DNA from: JAAFHS01 sp031396505 | GTDB taxonomy: Bacteria > Pseudomonadota > Alphaproteobacteria > Rhodobacterales > Rhodobacteraceae | NCBI GenBank assembly: GCA_031396505.1 | Contig: JANNKX010000018.1 | Span: 1 to 20,630 of the forward strand | Length of the DNA: 20,630 nt | Direction of reading: 5' to 3' | Shown here: positions 7,628-15,196 of the stretch, in pieces | How positions within the stretch are numbered: position 1 is the stretch's first letter | Layout: each line of letters opens with the position of its first letter | Position numbers and translations under genes: made by a program | The notes under the pieces: model-generated | Told to the model about the DNA's origin: nothing | Databases searched by the model: none | The model's input: the letters and a program-made list of their open reading frames with translations, nothing else

Positions 7628-10419
7628 TGTTCATGATCGGCCCCATCGGTTTTGCCACCCCGCTGCTGTTGCTGGGCCTGATTGCCCTGCCCATTTTGTG
7701 GCTGCTGCTGCGCGCCGTGCCGCCCGCACCGATCCGTCGCCGCTTTCCCGGTGTGGCACTGCTGCTGGGCCTGACCGATGATGATACCGAAACCGACAAA
7801 ACCCCGTGGTGGCTTTTGTTGCTGCGCATGGCCGCCGTTGCCGCAGCGATCATCGCCTTTGCCGGCCCCATCCTGAACCCCACCGCGCGCACCCCCGGCA
7901 CCGGACCGCTGCTGGTGCTGATCGACGGCACTTGGGCCGATGCCCGTGATTGGCCCCGCCGCATCGACCGCGCGGCGGGTCTGGTGGATGAGGCCGCGCG
8001 TCTGGGCCGCAGCGTGGCCGTGGTCCGCCTGACCGATGCCCCCGGCGAGATCATCTTTCAGGGGGCCGAGGCTTGGGCCGGACGTCTGGCTGCCCTTCAA
8101 CCGCAGGCCTGGGGGCCGAACGACCTTGCCGGTTGGGCGGCCGCATTGCCGGACGAAAACTTCGATGCTGTCTGGCTGTCGGACGGCCTTGATTACGCGG
8201 GCCGCGCCGATCTGCTGGCCGCGTTGGAATCCAAGGGCGATGTCACCGTATTCGAAAGCCCGCGTCCCGTGCTGGCCTTGCACCCGGCGGTGTTTGCCGA
8301 TGGCACCATTACTGTCGCGGCCACCCGCCTGCCCGCAGGCGATGGCGTATCCGTCGAAATCGCCGCCCGCGGCCCTGATCCCGCGGGCATCGACCGCGAA
8401 CTGGCGCGTGTGACCCTGCCGTTCCTGCCCGGTGATGCGCGCGCCGAAATCGCCATGGACCTGCCGCCCGAACTGCGCAATCGCATCACCCGGTTTGAAA
8501 TTGCGGGCGTGCGGTCTGCCGCCGCTGTCAGCCTGACAGATGACAGCCTGAAACGCCGCAAGATTGCCCTGATGGGTGGCGAGGCCGATGCCGAAGGGCT
8601 GCAACTGCTGTCGCCCACCCATTACCTTGAACAGGCCTTGGCCCCGGTTGCCGAATTGATCGAAGGCACGATGCTGGATGTGCTGCTGGCCAATCCCGAT
8701 GTCATCGTTCTGGCCGATGTGGCAAAACTGAACCCTGTGGAAACAGCGGACTTGCAGGAATGGGTCGAAAAGGGCGGGCTTTTGCTGCGCTTTGCCGGGC
8801 CCCGCCTTGCTGCCAGCGATATCAGCCGCATTACCGAAGACCCCCTGATGCCCGTGCGCCTGCGCGAAGGTGGTCGTACCGTGGGCGGTGCCATGAGCTG
8901 GGGAGAGCCGAAAACGCTGGCCCCCTTCACCGAAGGATCGCCCTTCATGGGTCTGGCCGTGCCGGGTGATGTCACAGTGACAGCGCAGGTTCTGGCCCAG
9001 CCCGACCCTGACCTTGCCAGCCGCACGATTGCCGCCCTTGCCGATGGCACGCCCCTTGTGACGCGCAAGGTGCTGGGGCAGGGGCAGGTCGTGCTGGTGC
9101 ATGTCACCGCCAATGCAGAATGGTCCACCCTGCCGTTGTCAGGCCTGTTCGTGTCGATGCTCGAACGCCTTGCCGTGTCCACCCGCCCCGCGACCCCCGA
9201 TGCTGTCGATCTTGCGGGCCAGATCTGGGTGACCGAAACCCTGATTGATGCCTATGGCGAGGCATCCGACGCAGGCGAGATGGCAGGGGTCGAAGGCACC
9301 GATCTTGCCGCTGCCATGCAACAGGGGCCGGGGCCTGCCTACCCGCCCGGCCTTTATGCCGGTAATGACCGCCGCGTCGCGCTGAACGTGATTGCCGCCG
9401 ATACCGCGCTGGCCCCTGCTGCATGGCCTGCGGGCACGACCATTGAAGGATTGGAAATGGCACAGGAACAGGCGCTGAAAGGTTCGTTCCTTGCGGGCGG
9501 TCTGATGCTTTTGATGCTCGATATCCTTGCAGCCCTCTGGCTTTCCGGCAAGCTGAGCGGGGGGATGCGGCGCGGCACCGCCGCACTGATCGCGGCCCTT
9601 GCGATGTTTGTGATGCCGGGCGATGGGCGCGCGCAAACTGACCCCGCACCCGTCGAAACCGCTGATGATCCTCTTGCTTTTGCCGCAACCTCCGGCGTTG
9701 TGCTGGCCCATGTCCTGACCGGCGATGCCCGCGTCGATGATGTGTCGCAGGCCGGTTTGCTTGGCCTTGGCATGCGGCTTTACGAACGCACATCCGTGGA
9801 ACCGCTTGACCCCATCGGCGTCGATATCGAACGTGATGAACTTGCGTTCTTTCCGTTTCTTTACTGGCCGATTACCACGACGCAAAGCGAACCATCTGCC
9901 GCCGCCTATGCCAAACTGAACGACTATCTGCGCACCGGCGGGATGATCCTGTTCGATACCCGCGATGCCGATACCGCCCGCACCGGGCAGACCCCCGAAG
10001 GTCAGGCCCTGCAACGCATCGCCGCGGGCCTTGATATTCCCGCCATCGAACCCATTCCCGCCGACCATGTCATCACCCGCACCTTCTATCTGCTGCAGGA
10101 TTTCCCCGGCCGCTTTCAGGGTGCTGGCGCCTGGGTCGAGGCCGCCCCCCCCGATGCCGAACAGATCGAAGGCATGCCGTTTCGCAACCTGAACGATGGC
10201 GTGACCCCGGTGATTATCGGCGGCAATGACTGGGCTGCCGCATGGGCCGTCGACAATCGTGGCGTCGCCCTTTTGCCCGTCGGGCGCGGCTTTGCCGGTG
10301 AACGGCAGCGCGAAATGGCGTACCGCTTTGGCATCAATATCATCATGCATGTCCTGACCGGCAACTATAAATCCGATCAGGTCCATGTGCCTGCCCTGCT
10401 GGAAAGGCTGGGCCAATGA
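7627..10419 (+). CDS. BatA-N / DUF4159 domain membrane protein
   Basis: A 930-residue protein. The N-terminus (MFMIGPIGFATPLLLLGLIA) with a second hydrophobic span near 57-80 is the BatA-type aerotolerance N-terminal domain. A VWA-like region follows, but where a DxSxS metal site should be it reads LIDGTWAD, so metal binding is probably lost. A long beta-rich region precedes two further hydrophobic spans near 620-660 (LAGGLMLLMLDILAALWL and ALIAALAMFVM). The second ends in an Ala-rich, signal-like GDGRAQ. The C-terminal part, about 686-905, is a DUF4159 domain (ERDELAFFPFLYWPI, RTGGMILFDTRDAD) and is expected to be periplasmic. The ATG overlaps the DUF58 stop and the stop overlaps the next ATG. 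The exact role is unknown; envelope or stress functions are proposed for Bat-like systems. Confidence 0.92.
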   Translation: MFMIGPIGFATPLLLLGLIALPILWLLLRAVPPAPIRRRFPGVALLLGLTDDDTETDKTPWWLLLLRMAAVAAAIIAFAGPILNPTARTPGTGPLLVLIDGTWADARDWPRRIDRAAGLVDEAARLGRSVAVVRLTDAPGEIIFQGAEAWAGRLAALQPQAWGPNDLAGWAAALPDENFDAVWLSDGLDYAGRADLLAALESKGDVTVFESPRPVLALHPAVFADGTITVAATRLPAGDGVSVEIAARGPDPAGIDRELARVTLPFLPGDARAEIAMDLPPELRNRITRFEIAGVRSAAAVSLTDDSLKRRKIALMGGEADAEGLQLLSPTHYLEQALAPVAELIEGTMLDVLLANPDVIVLADVAKLNPVETADLQEWVEKGGLLLRFAGPRLAASDISRITEDPLMPVRLREGGRTVGGAMSWGEPKTLAPFTEGSPFMGLAVPGDVTVTAQVLAQPDPDLASRTIAALADGTPLVTRKVLGQGQVVLVHVTANAEWSTLPLSGLFVSMLERLAVSTRPATPDAVDLAGQIWVTETLIDAYGEASDAGEMAGVEGTDLAAAMQQGPGPAYPPGLYAGNDRRVALNVIAADTALAPAAWPAGTTIEGLEMAQEQALKGSFLAGGLMLLMLDILAALWLSGKLSGGMRRGTAALIAALAMFVMPGDGRAQTDPAPVETADDPLAFAATSGVVLAHVLTGDARVDDVSQAGLLGLGMRLYERTSVEPLDPIGVDIERDELAFFPFLYWPITTTQSEPSAAAYAKLNDYLRTGGMILFDTRDADTARTGQTPEGQALQRIAAGLDIPAIEPIPADHVITRTFYLLQDFPGRFQGAGAWVEAAPPDAEQIEGMPFRNLNDGVTPVIIGGNDWAAAWAVDNRGVALLPVGRGFAGERQREMAYRFGINIIMHVLTGNYKSDQVHVPALLERLGQ

Positions 10420-12479
10420 CCGGAAGCATTGTCTTTGATCCGCTGGTCGCGTGGCCCATCCTGTGGGCGCTGCTGGCCTTTGCCGCCGTCTTGCTGGCCA
10501 TTGCCCTGTGGCGCGGCCTGTCTGGCTGGTGGCTGCGCGGGCTGACAGCGGCTGTCTTGCTGACCGCCATCGCCAACCCTGCCTTGCAGGAAGAAGATCG
10601 CGGCAACCTGACCGATATCGTGCTGCTGGTCGTTGATGACAGCGCCAGTCAGCAACTTGGCACCCGTCCGGCCCAGACAGCCGATGCCATCGCCGCCATC
10701 ACCGCCGAAGTGGACGCGATGGAAAACACCGAACTGCGCGTGATCCGCTTTGCCGATGGCGCCGATGACGCGGGCAGCCTTGCGATGACGGCCCTTGCCA
10801 CGGCGCTGGCCGAAGAACCGCGCGCCCGTGTCGCGGGCGCAATCCTTGTGACAGATGGCCGCCTGCATGATCTTGAACTCGCCCCCGATCTGCCTGCACC
10901 CCTGCATGTGCTGCTCACCGGGCAGGATACCGACTGGGACCGCCGTCTGATCGTCAAGGATGCCCCCGCCTTTGCGATTTTGGGCGAAGAGGTCAAACTG
11001 ACCCTGCGGATCGAAGATTCCGGTGCCGTTCCCGCCGATATCGGCCCGCTGGTTGATCTGACCATCACCGTCGATGCCGAACCCCCGCAAACCTATACCG
11101 TCGACGTCGGCAAAGACCTTGAACTGCCCGTCACCCTGCCGCATGGCGGGATGAACGTGCTGCAATTCTCGGTCGCCGCCGCCGCCGGTGAATTGACCGA
11201 TCGCAACAATGCCGCCGTCGTCGCAATCAATGGCGTGCGCGACCGTCTGCGCGTCCTGCTGGTATCGGGTGAGCCGCACACCGGCGAACGCGTCTGGCGC
11301 AACCTGCTGAAATCTGATCCATCCGTTGATCTTGTGCATTTCACCATTCTGCGCCCGCCGGAAAAGCAGGATGGCATCCCGGTCGATGAATTGTCGCTGA
11401 TCGCCTTTCCGACGCGCGAATTGTTCGTGGAAAAGATCAAAGAATTCGATCTGATCATCTTTGATCGCTACCGCATTCGCGGCATCCTGCCCAACGAATA
11501 CCTTGAAAACGTGCGCGATTACGTCACCAATGGCGGTACCGTTCTGGTGTCCGCGGGCCCCGAGGCGGGCGTCGCCGACAGCCTGTGGCGGTCACCCCTT
11601 GCCGATGTGCTGCCCGTCGATGTGACAGGCCGCATCATCGAAGAAGGCTATCGCCCTGAACTGACCGACCTTGGCCGCAAACATCCCGTGACCGAAGGGC
11701 TGGAGGCGCTGGCAGGCCCGGATGGCTGGGGTCGCTGGTTTCGCATGATGGAGGTGACGCCGCGCGCAGGCGAAACCCTGATGACCGGGCCGGGCAACCG
11801 CCCGCTGCTGCAGCTCGCCCGCGAAGGCGAAGGCCGCGTGGCCGTGCTCGCGTCCGATCACATCTGGCTCTGGGGGCGTGGGTACGAAGGCGGCGGGCCG
11901 CAGTTGGAACTGCTGCGCCGCCTCGCGCACTGGATGCTGAAAGAACCGGAGCTTGAGGAAGAGGCGCTGACGGCGACGGCCCAGGGGGCGACACTGACCA
12001 TCACCCGGCGCACCATTCTGGACGCACCACCGGGGCCGTTGACAATCACCGCGCCGGACGGTGCCGACGTGACGCTCGATCTGCCCGAAACCGCGCCGGG
12101 CAGGTTCAGCCTGGACTGGGATGCGCCTGAAATGGGCCTCTACCGCCTGGAACAAGGCGATCTGACCCGCGTCGTCGCCGTCGGGCCATCCGCGCCGCGC
12201 GAATTTGTCGAAACCATCGCCACGCCCGATCTGCTGGCCCCGGTCGTCGATGCCGCAAATGGCGGGATCCTGCGTCTGTCGGATGGCACGCCCGACCTGC
12301 GACAGGTGCGCCCCGGCCGCCCCACCACCGGGCGCGGCTGGATCGGCATCACCCCGCGTGAGGCTTACGTGACCGAAGATATCCGTGTCGCGGCCTTGTT
12401 GCCCGGCTGGTTGTATCTGCTGTTGGCGGCCGGATTGGCCGTGGCTGCATGGCTGATCGAAGGGCGCAAATGGCGGTAG
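10416..12479 (+). CDS. membrane protein with VWA-like and GATase1-like regions
   Basis: A 687-residue protein, last of the MoxR operon. Two N-terminal helices (residues about 10-55) precede a VWA-like region with VVDDSASQ (DDSAS at 74-78, fitting DxSxS) and VTDGRLHD (146-148), so this member may keep its metal site. Residues about 276-390 (RLRVLLVSGEPHTGERVWR ... NGGTVLVSAGP) resemble a class I glutamine amidotransferase-like fold, but I see no catalytic Cys-His-Glu triad. A final helix (LLPGWLYLLLAAGLAVAAWL) ends in a basic tail. The ATG overlaps the DUF4159 gene stop (ATGA). The architecture recalls conserved but uncharacterised alphaproteobacterial membrane proteins found beside MoxR/DUF58. 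Confidence 0.9.
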   Translation: MTGSIVFDPLVAWPILWALLAFAAVLLAIALWRGLSGWWLRGLTAAVLLTAIANPALQEEDRGNLTDIVLLVVDDSASQQLGTRPAQTADAIAAITAEVDAMENTELRVIRFADGADDAGSLAMTALATALAEEPRARVAGAILVTDGRLHDLELAPDLPAPLHVLLTGQDTDWDRRLIVKDAPAFAILGEEVKLTLRIEDSGAVPADIGPLVDLTITVDAEPPQTYTVDVGKDLELPVTLPHGGMNVLQFSVAAAAGELTDRNNAAVVAINGVRDRLRVLLVSGEPHTGERVWRNLLKSDPSVDLVHFTILRPPEKQDGIPVDELSLIAFPTRELFVEKIKEFDLIIFDRYRIRGILPNEYLENVRDYVTNGGTVLVSAGPEAGVADSLWRSPLADVLPVDVTGRIIEEGYRPELTDLGRKHPVTEGLEALAGPDGWGRWFRMMEVTPRAGETLMTGPGNRPLLQLAREGEGRVAVLASDHIWLWGRGYEGGGPQLELLRRLAHWMLKEPELEEEALTATAQGATLTITRRTILDAPPGPLTITAPDGADVTLDLPETAPGRFSLDWDAPEMGLYRLEQGDLTRVVAVGPSAPREFVETIATPDLLAPVVDAANGGILRLSDGTPDLRQVRPGRPTTGRGWIGITPREAYVTEDIRVAALLPGWLYLLLAAGLAVAAWLIEGRKWR

Positions 12480-12495
12480 TCTTGACGGCGCCATA

Positions 12496-12845
12496 TCAAC
12501 CCGCAGCATGTCACCGCCCCAGCCATCCACCAGACAGCGCGCACGGATCATCACATGATCCACACCCGCCGGGATCGACACACCCGACAGGCTGCGCGTA
12601 AAGGGCTGTTCATCGACATGCGGATGCGCCAGTTCGCGCACCCCCAGCGACGTGCCATCCGGCGCCAGCACCTCCCATGCATCGGCATAGTGGTCCCAGC
12701 CCGTATCGGGATGGCGCAGCGTTACATCGAAGGACCATGTTGCGCCGTCTGGCCGCACCGTGGCGCCTTCAATCTGCGCGGGGTCTGCCATCGCGGGCAG
12801 GGCGAGCGTGCTGTAAAGGCACATCATGATGAGACTGGTTTTCAT
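12496..12845 (-). CDS. small secreted hypothetical protein, apparent 3' frameshift
   Basis: The protein starts MKTSLIMMCLYSTLALPAMA followed by DPAQ, a clear signal peptide with an AMA cleavage site, so it is probably periplasmic. The mature part (WSFDVTLRHPDTGWDHYADA, LAHPHVDEQPF, SLSGVSIPAGV) resembles small secreted Rhodobacteraceae proteins of unknown function, which by my recollection end soon after a Gly-Trp block. Here that block is GWGGDMLRV, but the frame then stays open to 11592, deep in the antisense of the preceding gene. One missing base in the Val codon near 12499 would restore TGA at 12498-12496 and end the protein at GDMLRV. I give these restored limits, about 116 residues. 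A GTG at 12869 is an alternative start that fits a signal peptide less well. Confidence 0.7.
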
Positions 12846-12897
12846 GTGCCAATCGTTGCACAGGATCACCGCGCAGAATGTTCACCTTTGCGTGCGT

Positions 12898-13614
12898 CTA
12901 TTCCGACCTTACCTGTTCACCCGGCATATCGCTTTGGATCACCCGGCGCGAGATCGACGCAAATTCGCGCCGCAGCATCACCAAGACCGCCGCCCCCGTG
13001 CCCGCCATCAACGCCCATGGCCCCAAAATCCATGCAAGTGCCGCCAGCGCGAAATAGATCGCCCTGAGGCCCCGGTTGAAACTGCGCGCCGCCGTGATGT
13101 TGATCTCTGCCGCCTGTGCCGCCCGTGGATAGGCCGCCGGGTCCATCGTGTCATTCGGCACCGCCGCCATCAGGATGCTGCAATAGCCAAATAGCCGGTT
13201 CGACCACACGAATTTTAACAGCGCATTCGCCAGCAGCAGCAACACCACGATGATCTTCACCTCGACCGGCACCTCGCCCGCGATCAGCGGCAGGTCATCC
13301 GTCAGGCCCCGCACCCGGTCTGAATTGCCAATCACCGCCACCCCGCCCCCAATCGCGATCATGCAGGTCGATGCGAAAAATGCCGTACCCTGCCGCAGTG
13401 ATTCGATGATTGTCGCGTCAAAGATGCGTGGCTGGCGTGTCACCATCTGCGCCATCCAGTCACGCCGATACTGTGCCATCAACACCGAAACCGACAACCG
13501 CCGCGCGGGCGGATGTTCGATAATCCACCCTGTTCCCGCCCAGGCCGCCACCAGAATGGCCAACGCCAGCAGATTAAGCGTATCAAGCGGCCCGAGGGAA
13601 AATGGAAGGTCCAT
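12898..13614 (-). CDS. DUF599 family membrane protein
   Basis: A 238-residue integral membrane protein from the ATG at 13614. It begins MDLPFSLGPLDTLNLLALAI, continues through WAGTGWIIEHP and the conserved QYRRDWM block, and contains several hydrophobic spans (FFASTCMIAIGGGVAVI, VEVKIIVVLLLLANALLKFV, IYFALAALAWILGPW). RSFNRGLRAIYFA is characteristic of DUF599, which has no known function. An in-frame TTG at 13650 would add 12 polar residues reaching into the glc control region and is less likely. It is divergent from glcD and lies 52 bases upstream of the small secreted protein gene on the same strand. Confidence 0.88.
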   Translation of the reverse strand: MDLPFSLGPLDTLNLLALAILVAAWAGTGWIIEHPPARRLSVSVLMAQYRRDWMAQMVTRQPRIFDATIIESLRQGTAFFASTCMIAIGGGVAVIGNSDRVRGLTDDLPLIAGEVPVEVKIIVVLLLLANALLKFVWSNRLFGYCSILMAAVPNDTMDPAAYPRAAQAAEINITAARSFNRGLRAIYFALAALAWILGPWALMAGTGAAVLVMLRREFASISRRVIQSDMPGEQVRSE

Positions 13615-13639
13615 GCCGATAGCATAGCGGTTGGCGGAA

Positions 13640-13691
13640 TTGCTTGCCAATGGGTGAAATTGGTTATATTAACTTACCAATCATAGGGGGA
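13640..13691 (+). promoter_or_regulatory. candidate glcD promoter and operator
   Basis: A TATATT at 13665-13670 could be the -10 of the glc operon, with TTGCTT (13640-13645) or TTGCCA (13644-13649) as weak, imperfectly spaced -35 boxes. It sits inside an inverted repeat, ATTGGT (13659-13664) and ACCAAT (13676-13681), with 11 bases between. A further CCAAT at 13648-13652 forms another pair with the first half-site. TGGT/ACCA half-sites are typical of FadR-branch GntR regulators, the family of GlcC and PdhR. The usual spacing is shorter, so this is a candidate only. AGGGGGA at 13685-13691 is the glcD ribosome binding site. Confidence 0.5.
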
Positions 13692-13697
13692 CCCGAC

Positions 13698-15134
13698 ATG
13701 GAAATGCCAAAACCCGACCCGTTCGTGTTATCCAGCAAAGCCCGCATCGTCGCAGGGCTGCGCACCTTGTTGCCCGCCGATGCCGTGATTGATGACGCGC
13801 TGGAAACCAAGGCCTATGAATGTGACGGCCTTGCCGCCTATCGCTGCACCCCGCTTGCCGTCGTGCTGCCGCGCACGACGGATGAGGTCGCCGCCGTGTT
13901 GAAGTTCTGCCACGCGATGAATGTCCCTGTCGTGCCGCGTGGATCGGGCACCAGCCTTGCCGGCGGGGCAATGCCCACCGCCGATTGCGTGGTGCTGGGG
14001 GTCGGGCGGATGAATGCCGTGCTCGACACCGATTATGACAACCGCCTGATCCGCGTGCAAACCGGGCGCACCAACCTCAGTGTCACGGGGGCCGTGGAAC
14101 AGGACGGGTTTTTCTATGCCCCCGACCCGTCAAGCCAGCTTGCCTGCGCGATCGCGGGCAACATCGCGATGAATTCGGGTGGCGCGCATTGCCTGAAATA
14201 CGGTGTGACCACGAACAATCTGCTGGGGGTCAAGCTGGTGCTGATGGACGGCACCGTGATGGATATTGGTGGCGGCCATCTGGATGCCCCCGGCCTTGAC
14301 CTGCTGGGCATCATCTGCGGATCCGAAGGGCAGCTTGGCGTCGTGACCGAGGCCACCTTGCGCATCCTTGCCAAACCCGAAGGCGCGCGCCCCATCCTGC
14401 TGGGGTTCGATGCCAACGAGGTCGCGGGCGCCTGCGTGTCCGACATCATCAAGGCGGGCATCCTGCCGGTCGCGATCGAATTCATGGACCGCCCCTGCAT
14501 CCGCACCTGCGAAGAATACGCCCATGCCGGATACCCCGATTGCGAGGCGCTGCTGATTGTGGAGGTCGAAGGATCGCCTGCAGAAATTGACGAACAACTG
14601 GCCCATATCAAGACTATCGCCGCGCGCCATAACCCCACCGCCATGCGCGAAAGCACGTCCGAGGATGAAACCAAACGCATCTGGCTGGGCCGCAAATCGG
14701 CGTTCAGCGCGATTGGGCGCATCGCCGACTACATGTGCCTTGACGGCACGATCCCGGTGTCGTCCTTGCCCTTCGTTTTGCGCCGCATTGCGGAACTGGG
14801 CGATGTCTACGGGCTGAAGGTCGCCAACGTGTTTCACGCGGGCGACGGCAACATGCACCCCCTGATCATGTTTGATGCAAACAAGGCGGGCGATCTGGAA
14901 AAGTGCGAGGCACTCGGCGCCGATATACTGCGTCTGTGCGTCGAGGTCGGTGGCTGTCTGACGGGCGAACATGGCGTCGGCGTTGAGAAGCGCGACCTGA
15001 TGGGCGCGCAGTTCAATCCGGATGACATGGAGGCGCAGTTGCGTGTGAAGGATGTGTTCGATCCGAAATGGTTGCTGAACCCCGCCAAGGTGTTTCCGTT
15101 GGACGTGACCGCCAGCAGGCGGTCTGCTGCATGA
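13698..15134 (+). CDS. glcD: glycolate oxidase FAD-binding subunit GlcD
   Basis: A 478-residue FAD-linked oxidase, the catalytic subunit that oxidises glycolate to glyoxylate. The FAD-binding (PCMH-type) domain shows VVLPRTTDEVAAVLKFCHAM and PRGSGTSLAGGA near residues 79-90. The substrate-side C-terminal domain has VFHAGDGNMHPLIMFD and CLTGEHGVGVEKRDLM, both hallmarks of the GlcD/LldD-like family. The length is close to that of E. coli GlcD. The ATG at 13698 follows AGGGGGA. glcE and glcF follow on the same strand, which separates it from stand-alone D-lactate dehydrogenases of the same fold. No glcC regulator gene lies in the window. Confidence 0.95.
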   Translation: MEMPKPDPFVLSSKARIVAGLRTLLPADAVIDDALETKAYECDGLAAYRCTPLAVVLPRTTDEVAAVLKFCHAMNVPVVPRGSGTSLAGGAMPTADCVVLGVGRMNAVLDTDYDNRLIRVQTGRTNLSVTGAVEQDGFFYAPDPSSQLACAIAGNIAMNSGGAHCLKYGVTTNNLLGVKLVLMDGTVMDIGGGHLDAPGLDLLGIICGSEGQLGVVTEATLRILAKPEGARPILLGFDANEVAGACVSDIIKAGILPVAIEFMDRPCIRTCEEYAHAGYPDCEALLIVEVEGSPAEIDEQLAHIKTIAARHNPTAMRESTSEDETKRIWLGRKSAFSAIGRIADYMCLDGTIPVSSLPFVLRRIAELGDVYGLKVANVFHAGDGNMHPLIMFDANKAGDLEKCEALGADILRLCVEVGGCLTGEHGVGVEKRDLMGAQFNPDDMEAQLRVKDVFDPKWLLNPAKVFPLDVTASRRSAA

Positions 15135-15137
15135 AGG

Positions 15138-15190
15138 CTGGGGGGCTGTCTGCCCCCCCGGACCCCCCGAGGATATTTGGACAGAGAGGA
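15138..15190 (+). repeat. G/C-run hairpin element between glcD and glcE
   Basis: The 62-base glcD-glcE gap contains GGGGGGC (15140-15146), a five-base loop and GCCCCCC (15152-15158), giving a perfect seven-base stem. A second C run, then GAGGATATTTGGACAGA, follows. I recall near-identical elements after genes in other Rhodobacteraceae genomes, so I interpret it as a dispersed intergenic repeat. It may also partly terminate transcription or set the glcD to glcE ratio. Only this copy is in the window. Confidence 0.55.
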
Positions 15191-15196
15191 AGGGGC

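Noticed and set aside
7603..9102. A 499-codon minus-strand open frame inside the DUF4159 gene
   Set aside because: Its translation is rich in Gln, His and Gly with no recognisable domain, while the plus strand encodes a clear protein. It is an antisense shadow.
10377..11339. A 320-codon minus-strand open frame opposite the 687-residue membrane protein gene
   Set aside because: Composition typical of antisense shadows, no start signal and no homology I recognise.
11592..12495. The long extension of the secreted protein frame as a genuine domain
   Set aside because: It is antisense to a well-supported gene, low in complexity (QQ, GG runs), and starts exactly where the recognisable protein should end.
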